In this document: positions 1 through 4,660 of the stretch, piece after piece
How positions within the stretch are numbered: the stretch's first letter is position 1
Layout: every line of letters starts with the position of its first letter
Source of the DNA: Candidatus Woesearchaeota archaeon
GTDB lineage: Archaea > Nanobdellota > Nanobdellia > Woesearchaeales > JAUUYB01
Assembly: GCA_030590605.1 (NCBI GenBank)
Contig: JAUUYB010000043.1
Location: 1-8,195 of the forward strand
Length of the DNA: 8,195 nucleotides
Direction of reading: 5' to 3'
The notes under the pieces: model-generated
Seen by the model: the letters and a program-made list of their open reading frames with translations, nothing else
Database searches by the model: none
What the model was told of the DNA's origin: nothing
Made by a program: the position numbers and the translations under genes

Positions 1-732
1 CACCCGTATCATGGCATAACTCTAAATGAAGGGAACCCTGAATTCTCTTCTGGAGACAACAAGAAGCTTCACAACCACGGGCAGATGATGATGCAAAAAG
101 CCCACAAGGACTCAATATTCAGATTTTCAGATGGCAAGAGAACCTATCTCAAAGAAGAGGAGTTTGAAAGCATACTCTCGAAGTGCAAGGACCTGCTCTC
201 CTATAATATCGAAGACATAGGGTACCTGACCAAATCTATAGACCTTGAAAGCCTCGCTCTCGCAATCAATCTCGGCAAGAGAGGTTATGATATGGTCATG
301 GAGGTCGTATCCCAAAACCCCTATAAACCACAAAAAGGAGGAGCTGCATTCTTTGATCCTGCAATCGGAAAGAATGTGATGATCGAATCAAACCGCCTCA
401 AAGGCATGAGAAATGAGGATATCCAATTGCTCAACAAAAATTTCAACCATTACCCTAATCCCTCCTCTTCTTTCAGAAAGATGAAGGAAAATGGACTTGA
501 GCTTCCATTTGAAGTAAAGAAATCTGATGACGGAAACGAATATATCTATCCCTGCCCAGTCCAGGGAGACATGAACCACCTTGTCAAAACCGCTTTTGTG
601 AGGCGGGCCACAATCGCACCGATAAATAATTGGAAATCAGCTGCCACGACTCCGCCTACAGTCCGGGCGTTCTTCGATCAAGAGAAACAAGAAGGCTGGA
701 AAGAGTTCGCTTCTTCATTCATCTCTTCCTAG
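1..732 (+). CDS. Unrecognised protein, C-terminal part (5' end outside window)
   Basis: The frame is open from base 1 without a stop, so 243 residues are visible and the true start is probably to the left of the window. The first ATG is at 85, the first of three in a row (MMM), but it has no Shine-Dalgarno motif or TATA box in front of it, so I do not favour it as the start. The visible protein is soluble-looking: no signal peptide, no membrane segment, many Lys, Glu, Asn and aromatic residues. It has a stretch of charged helix (KRTYLKEEEFESILSK), a Gly/Phe/Asp-Pro segment (GGAAFFDPAIGK) and a single Cys-Pro pair (YPCPVQG). I recognise no family and assign no function. It is convergent with the glycosyltransferase, and the two coding regions overlap by 14 bases. 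Codon use resembles the neighbouring genes. I am fairly confident it is a real gene, given the 732-base open frame. Confidence 0.7.
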   Translation, partial: HPYHGITLNEGNPEFSSGDNKKLHNHGQMMMQKAHKDSIFRFSDGKRTYLKEEEFESILSKCKDLLSYNIEDIGYLTKSIDLESLALAINLGKRGYDMVMEVVSQNPYKPQKGGAAFFDPAIGKNVMIESNRLKGMRNEDIQLLNKNFNHYPNPSSSFRKMKENGLELPFEVKKSDDGNEYIYPCPVQGDMNHLVKTAFVRRATIAPINNWKSAATTPPTVRAFFDQEKQEGWKEFASSFISS

Positions 733-1579
733 ATTCAATCATATATCCAATCTGCTGCAGAACGAATGAAAGGAATATGAGAGGTACAATCAGTATGATC
801 TTCGGATCAAGAATATTCTGCTTGATGATATTCCAGCTCGACCATGCCCTAAGCTTGATAAACCCGCTGACATCCCCTACTTTCCTCTTAAAATGGTAAT
901 TGCTCCTCCCACGATAGACCATCCATTTCCAGAATGATATGAAAGATGTCCTGGGTTCGTGATAGACTAGCGCTTCGATCGCGTACTTCAGCTTAACCCC
1001 TTTCTTCGCCCACCTGTACCCGATCTCAGAATCTTCTCCCCCTGCTAAAGGGAAAGACTCATCAAACACGCCATATCTCCTGAATGTCTGCTTCCTGGAA
1101 GCGAAATTGCATGAAGTGATATGATCAGTGAATCCGTTCTCGTCGACCTTCCATAGTCTCTCGAACCCGGCATTAGCTCCACCAGGGAACCCAAGAGCGG
1201 AAATCGAGTCGCCCAGAATCGTCGACTTGTGTATCTTGGTATTTCCCATGACTGCATCGATCGACCTGTCTTCGAAACGCTTCACCATATTCTCAAGCCA
1301 GTCATTCTCAGGGACGCAATCAGAATCTGTGAACACAATAATCTCGCCTTTTGCAGCATCGATCCCTTTGTTCCTAGTCACTGCGGGCCCAGAATTCTTC
1401 TCGTTTATGAGTACAGTATCTGCCAGCTGCTTCGCTACCTTAGGGCTGGAATCAGCCGATCCATCATCAACCACGATGAGTTCAAAATCCTTGTATGTCT
1501 GATCGCGGATCGCCTGCAGAGTCTTCCGAAGATGTTTTGCGTAATTGTAAACAGGCACTATCACTGTCGCTCTTGGCAT
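719..1579 (-). CDS. Family 2 glycosyltransferase with C-terminal membrane segment
   Basis: This 286-residue protein is a GT-A fold, family 2 glycosyltransferase, which transfers a sugar from a nucleotide-sugar donor. The N-terminus has the family pattern TVIVPVYNYAKHL (residues 5-17). The nucleotide-binding motif VVDDGSADSS is at 36-45, the metal-binding DSD at 85-87 (the DxD motif) and the probable catalytic-base region GGEDSE at 180-185. This is followed by the usual Gly-Tyr-Arg and Tyr-His-Glu segments. Residues about 261-281 form one hydrophobic helix followed by a basic tail (ESRKR), so the enzyme is probably held at the inner face of the membrane. Donor and acceptor cannot be told from sequence. 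It is divergent from the UDP-xylose-forming enzyme, so a role in building a surface glycan, lipid-linked oligosaccharide or glycoprotein sugar chain is plausible. The chosen ATG sits exactly where a leaderless transcript from the TATA box at 1602-1609 would start. Its stop lies inside the convergent gene on the left. Confidence 0.93.
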   Translation of the reverse strand: MPRATVIVPVYNYAKHLRKTLQAIRDQTYKDFELIVVDDGSADSSPKVAKQLADTVLINEKNSGPAVTRNKGIDAAKGEIIVFTDSDCVPENDWLENMVKRFEDRSIDAVMGNTKIHKSTILGDSISALGFPGGANAGFERLWKVDENGFTDHITSCNFASRKQTFRRYGVFDESFPLAGGEDSEIGYRWAKKGVKLKYAIEALVYHEPRTSFISFWKWMVYRGRSNYHFKRKVGDVSGFIKLRAWSSWNIIKQNILDPKIILIVPLIFLSFVLQQIGYMIESRKR

Positions 1580-1601
1580 GCATGTCGGGTTAGATAGACG
1601 T

Positions 1602-1609
1602 TATATAAA
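1602..1609 (-). promoter_or_regulatory. Archaeal TATA box of the glycosyltransferase gene
   Basis: On the minus strand the sequence reads TTTATATA, preceded by an A-rich stretch (CAAAATC) that suits a BRE element. The centre of the box is about 26 bases before the ATG at 1579, which places the transcription start on or beside the start codon, a leaderless mRNA. No Shine-Dalgarno motif lies before the ATG, which agrees with this. The start site itself is inferred. Confidence 0.75.
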
Positions 1610-1663
1610 GATTTTGGTGGGCTGACACCACCACAACTGTCTACTAAGCCTTATACAATTTCC

Positions 1664-1829
1664 GGCTATTATGAAATCCTATCCCTTCGGAAGCTACTAT
1701 CTTCCTCGCTATCTCTTACTTCCATCGAGAAGCCTGCGTTCCCGTAGGGACCCCCCCCTCGCGACGGCTGGAATGTGTTCAGAGTTGAAGCTCGGACTGA
1801 CGATAGTAGCGAAGGATTTCATAATAGCC
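1664..1829. repeat. 166-base element with 17-bp inverted ends: miniature mobile element or structured RNA
   Basis: Bases 1664-1680 pair perfectly with 1813-1829 (17 bp, outer sequence GGCTATTATGAAATCC). A second perfect stem of 9 bp joins 1693-1701 (GCTACTATC) to 1802-1810. The left arm carries 12 extra bases between the two stems (1681-1692), which could form a small TCC-CTTC-GGA hairpin; the right arm has only 2. The interior could fold further: TCCC-GTA-GGGA near 1740-1750, an AGCC/GGCT pair, and TCGAG/CTCGG closing about 1724-1795. It lies between the two divergent promoters and encodes no convincing protein. The form fits either a miniature inverted-repeat element or a folded non-coding RNA with a three-way junction. 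I do not recognise it as SRP RNA, RNase P RNA or tRNA. The inverted repeat is plain in the sequence; its nature is open. Confidence 0.75.
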
Positions 1830-1843
1830 CCATTTCCACATTA

Positions 1844-1851
1844 TTTATATA
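1844..1851 (+). promoter_or_regulatory. Archaeal TATA box of the UDP-glucuronate decarboxylase gene
   Basis: TTTATATA is centred about 26 bases before the ATG at 1873, placing transcription start at or next to the start codon (leaderless). The box lies 14 bases to the right of the inverted-repeat element. Its reverse complement, TATATAAA, is also a good TATA box for minus-strand transcription, and that would start near 1821, just inside the right arm of the element. Confidence 0.75.
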
Positions 1852-1872
1852 TCACCCCCAATTCATAAGGCT

Positions 1873-2817
1873 ATGGCAAAGACAATTCTCGTCACAGGAG
1901 GAGCAGGGTTCATAGGCAGCCATCTCTCAAAGAGACTGCTGGAAGAAGGAAACAATGTAATCGTCGTGGACAACTTCTTCACAGGCCAGAAGAAGAACAT
2001 CGTCCCTCTGATGGATAATAATCGGTTCGAAGTCATCAGACATGATCTATGTAACCCTCTTTTTCTCGAGGTCGATCAGATATACAATCTAGCCTGCCCG
2101 GCATCTCCGGTACATTACCAATACAACCCTATCAAGACCATAAAGATGGGTACTGTCGCAATGGTCAATATGCTAGGTCTTGCAAAAAGAACAGGAGCGA
2201 GGATACTTCAAGCATCTACATCTGAAGTCTATGGAGACCCGGATGTACACCCCCAAACAGAATCATATTGGGGAAATGTAAACCCAATAGGTAAACGCTC
2301 GTGTTACGATGAAGGTAAACGTGTGGCAGAAAGCCTCATGTTCGCTTATCATTGGAAATGCGATGTCGATATCAGGATCGCAAGGATCTTCAATACTTAT
2401 GGTCCGAATATGGCCAAGAACGACGGCAGAGTCATCTCTAATTTCATACTTCAATCTCTTGCAGGAGAGGACATCACCATTTTCGGAGATGGCTCCCAGA
2501 CCCGCAGTTTCTGTTATGTAAGCGACATGGTCGATGGGCTGATCCGTCTCATGAATAAGGACGGTCTTACAGGACCAGTCAATCTCGGTAATCCAAGAGA
2601 ATTCTCGATCCTTGAATGCGCAAAACAAATCATCAAGATGACCGGGTCGAAATCAAAGATAATCTACAAGGAGCTACCTGAAGACGACCCAAAACAACGA
2701 AAACCTGATATCACCCTAGCCAAGAAAGAGCTTGGATGGAATCCTGAAATCACTTTTGAAGAAGGACTCAAGAAAGCAATCGATTATTTCAAGAGTCTAG
2801 AAAGCGAAGAAGCTTGA
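1873..2817 (+). CDS. uxs: UDP-glucuronate decarboxylase (UDP-xylose synthase)
   Basis: This 314-residue extended short-chain dehydrogenase/reductase converts UDP-glucuronate to UDP-xylose and CO2, with NAD+ as a recycled cofactor, in the cytoplasm. The NAD-binding motif [10 protein letters not shown] is at 8-17, with Asp33 where an adenosine-ribose-binding acid is expected. Family signatures are nearly intact: [12 protein letters not shown] (72-83), [10 protein letters not shown] (114-123), [19 protein letters not shown] (132-150) and ARIFNTYGP (170-178), then NDGRV (183-187) and [12 protein letters not shown] (205-216). The catalytic Tyr145 and Lys149 of YxxxK are present, together with Ser/Thr 115-117 and Glu118, which mark decarboxylases within this superfamily. 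Length matches bacterial and archaeal single-domain enzymes; there is no N-terminal membrane anchor as in animal UXS1. The product would feed xylose into surface polysaccharide, glycolipid or glycoprotein. The start is supported by the leaderless TATA spacing. The last 21 bases overlap the convergent TadC-like gene. Confidence 0.95.
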   Translation: MAKTILVTGGAGFIGSHLSKRLLEEGNNVIVVDNFFTGQKKNIVPLMDNNRFEVIRHDLCNPLFLEVDQIYNLACPASPVHYQYNPIKTIKMGTVAMVNMLGLAKRTGARILQASTSEVYGDPDVHPQTESYWGNVNPIGKRSCYDEGKRVAESLMFAYHWKCDVDIRIARIFNTYGPNMAKNDGRVISNFILQSLAGEDITIFGDGSQTRSFCYVSDMVDGLIRLMNKDGLTGPVNLGNPREFSILECAKQIIKMTGSKSKIIYKELPEDDPKQRKPDITLAKKELGWNPEITFEEGLKKAIDYFKSLESEEA

Positions 2818-3834
2818 GAACATAATTTCGAGCAACCAGTGAAAGAACAGGAAAGAACCGAAACTTAAAAGTACGAATATCAAAACTGATTTCATTGCCT
2901 TCTTAACATTCCCTTCCTTTATGACTGACATGAGATATGCTGAACAAAATGCAGTTATAAGGGTCGCGAACAACGAGAATATCTTATATTTTCCCTCGTC
3001 CACTGTTATCTCCAAACTGAAATTACCTATAGAAGTCGCTCCCCCCATGAATATCGAATTGATCATGGTCTTGATCAGCACCAGAACCTGATATGATGAT
3101 GCGAAGAGCGCGGGAGCGATGATCAACGCCATCATTGTGATGAAGAATGTATACCCTGCAACATTTGTGATTATCTGTTCTTGCATGTAATGGTGAGTGT
3201 TGATGTTTTCTATCAACCTATCTATGAGCACAATCGAATTACCTCCTTCCTCGTCCGCTTTACCGATAAGCTCCGCAGCCTCGATGAAATAACTTGATCT
3301 ATAACGATGGGCTACCTTAAGGAATGACTCCTTCGTGCTATACCCTAAACGAATATTCTTTATGATGTCCTTGATCACCTTATTCAAGAAGCCATATTCT
3401 GGATTAGTAGAACTTTCAATCGCGCGGTTCAAAGGCACCCCAGACCTTATATGCAGATTCAATTCTGTCAGGAAATCAGGAAGAGTCTTCTCTATCTCTT
3501 TCGCCCGATGATATGTAAGATTCAAAAAATATGCTTTCAGAAAAAAGTATATGAGGATATATAGTGCAAATTCCACTAAGATAATCAGTAAAAGACCTAG
3601 GAAGACCTGGGCACCTGAACTAACACTAGGGAATACAAGAATCAAGAGTGTGAACGTAACCGCAATGTTCACGAAGATGCTCCCATAAAACATATAGGCG
3701 AAGAAGCTATACGGCATCTGGGCGTACCCTAGAGTATCTATCTCTTTCTTGAAAAGGTTCCTGACCCAAAAAGGCACTAGGAATGCTCCTAACCTTTCGT
3801 TAAAGGATAGATCCAGTATAGTCTTCTCTCCCAT
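2797..3834 (-). CDS. T2SSF-family pilus/secretion platform membrane protein (TadC-like)
   Basis: This 345-residue integral membrane protein belongs to the GspF/TadC/FlaJ family, which forms the inner-membrane platform turned by the secretion ATPase. A soluble N-terminus (1-43) precedes two membrane helices (about 47-68 and 77-99). A cytoplasmic T2SSF domain follows (about 105-225) with the recognisable [22 protein letters not shown] segment at 118-139 and [13 protein letters not shown] at 187-199. Then come helices at about 226-252, 284-305 and 316-338. The loop at 253-283 would face outward and carries one N-F-S sequon (N271). It is the last gene of the ATPase-TadB-TadC set. Its ATG follows the upstream stop by one base (TAG-A-ATG) and has GAGG seven bases upstream, so it is probably translated by coupling. 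Its 3' end overlaps the decarboxylase gene on the other strand by 21 bases. Family call is firm; the exact machine (pilus, archaellum-like or Tad) is not. Confidence 0.88.
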   Translation of the reverse strand: MGEKTILDLSFNERLGAFLVPFWVRNLFKKEIDTLGYAQMPYSFFAYMFYGSIFVNIAVTFTLLILVFPSVSSGAQVFLGLLLIILVEFALYILIYFFLKAYFLNLTYHRAKEIEKTLPDFLTELNLHIRSGVPLNRAIESSTNPEYGFLNKVIKDIIKNIRLGYSTKESFLKVAHRYRSSYFIEAAELIGKADEEGGNSIVLIDRLIENINTHHYMQEQIITNVAGYTFFITMMALIIAPALFASSYQVLVLIKTMINSIFMGGATSIGNFSLEITVDEGKYKIFSLFATLITAFCSAYLMSVIKEGNVKKAMKSVLIFVLLSFGSFLFFHWLLEIMFSSFFAF

Positions 3835-3835
3835 T

Positions 3836-4591
3836 CTATATCCTCAAGTTCGGCCTCATCTTCGCAAATATATTTATGAATAAGAACTGCACCAAAACAA
3901 TACCTATTATCAAAACCCAAAATAAGAGCGTGAAAAACGAAGGATTGATATTCGTCATCCCTATCGACAGGATGAGCACAATCGCCACACTCCCTAGAGA
4001 GGGAACTACCACCCCAAATATAAGATAGATCATCGCAAGCGGCCCTAGCTTCTTTCCATACATGTTTATCTTTGTTATCTGCTCTTTGATCATCTCTGAA
4101 AGCGTGACTTCCATCACTGCCTCAAGATCAGAGCCGGTCATAAGCGCACTTTTCACCTGAGTCTGTACTTTCCTAAACGTCTTAGAAGGACTTAGAGTGA
4201 TAGAATCCTGGATCGCTTTCTCAATCGGCATGCCAAGGTATATCTTAGAAACAACTTCATCAAAAAAACGCGCAGTGAATGTATCTGATTTTGAGACATC
4301 AGCATACGCAGAGAAAAGAGACATCCCAGATTGCAGGTTAATCAGGAAACGTCTGGTGAGCATAGGCATGTCCCTATCTATCTTGTAACCGATCACGTTG
4401 CATTGGATTGAAGGGAGGCGGACGAAAAGTAAAAATATCCCCCCAGCAAGAAAACCCCAAACCCCTAATGCAATCAAAGGATTGAATTTTCCACTTAGGG
4501 CCAGGAATAGCATGAACACTGTCGGAAGAAACATGAATATCCCCCATAATAGAAATACATACTTCTGATACTTCGCAAACGTATACCCCAT
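3836..4591 (-). CDS. T2SSF-family pilus/secretion platform membrane protein (TadB-like); true start probably upstream
   Basis: From the ATG at 4591 this is a 251-residue membrane protein of the same platform family as its neighbour. Two helices (about 11-32 and 37-58) are followed by a cytoplasmic T2SSF domain (about 70-183) with DMPMLTRRFLINLQSGMSL at 74-92 and LGMPIEKAI at 119-127. Two more helices lie at about 184-211 and 219-242, and the tail is basic. In the bacterial tad order ATPase-tadB-tadC it occupies the tadB position and would form a joint platform with the next gene. The ATG has no usable ribosome binding site, and the frame stays open for 20 more codons up to a TGA at 4652-4654. 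Those codons read like a real N-terminus (contains FLRPNIQYDL) and align with residues before helix 1 of the TadC-like partner. A CTG at 4649-4651 beside a GAGGTG motif may be the real start, giving 271 residues. The gene call is firm, the start is not. Confidence 0.87.
   Translation of the reverse strand: MGYTFAKYQKYVFLLWGIFMFLPTVFMLFLALSGKFNPLIALGVWGFLAGGIFLLFVRLPSIQCNVIGYKIDRDMPMLTRRFLINLQSGMSLFSAYADVSKSDTFTARFFDEVVSKIYLGMPIEKAIQDSITLSPSKTFRKVQTQVKSALMTGSDLEAVMEVTLSEMIKEQITKINMYGKKLGPLAMIYLIFGVVVPSLGSVAIVLILSIGMTNINPSFFTLLFWVLIIGIVLVQFLFINIFAKMRPNLRI
3842..3845 (-). promoter_or_regulatory. Ribosome binding site of the TadC-like gene
   Basis: GAGG on the minus strand ends seven bases before the ATG at 3834 and lies within the last codons of the TadB-like gene. 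With the one-base stop-to-start gap it supports coupled translation and fixes the chosen start. Confidence 0.6.
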
Positions 4592-4654
4592 CCTGGAAAC
4601 TGTCAGGTCGTATTGGATGTTTGGTCTGAGAAACTTAATAAAATTGATCAGTCA

Positions 4655-4660
4655 CACCTC
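4655..4660 (-). promoter_or_regulatory. Shine-Dalgarno GAGGTG that argues for an upstream, non-AUG start of the TadB-like gene
   Basis: On the minus strand GAGGTG overlaps the last codon and stop of the ATPase gene. It matches the anti-Shine-Dalgarno end of archaeal 16S rRNA and lies 3 bases before CTG at 4651-4649 (5 bases if counted from GAGG). There is no ATG, GTG or TTG in the right frame near it. The first ATG (4591) is about 63 bases away with only an abutting AGG before it. Confidence 0.5.

Noticed and set aside
85..93. ATG at 85 as the start of the left-edge gene
   Set aside because: The frame stays open to base 1 and no TATA box or ribosome binding site precedes the ATG, so a start outside the window is more likely.
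1128..1597. Plus-strand frames of 120-odd codons opposite the glycosyltransferase
   Set aside because: They are shadows of the conserved GT2 gene, without a promoter, a ribosome binding site or a recognisable domain.
1615..1633. Hairpin TGGTGG-GCTGACA-CCACCA just upstream of the glycosyltransferase TATA box
   Set aside because: Six base pairs without a T-run make a poor terminator. Its place beside the BRE could be regulatory, but nothing else supports that.
1671..1868. Small 65-codon plus-strand frame in the divergent intergenic region
   Set aside because: Most of it is the inverted-repeat element, so its start and end codons are reverse complements of each other. It has no ribosome binding site, and its stop lies just before the start codon of the decarboxylase, inside the promoter region.
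4635..4645. TATA-like TTTTATTAAG on the minus strand between the ATPase and TadB-like genes, which could allow a separate promoter for an ATG start at 4591
   Set aside because: It is a weak match, and the same bases look like coding sequence that continues the TadB-like N-terminus next to a good ribosome binding site.
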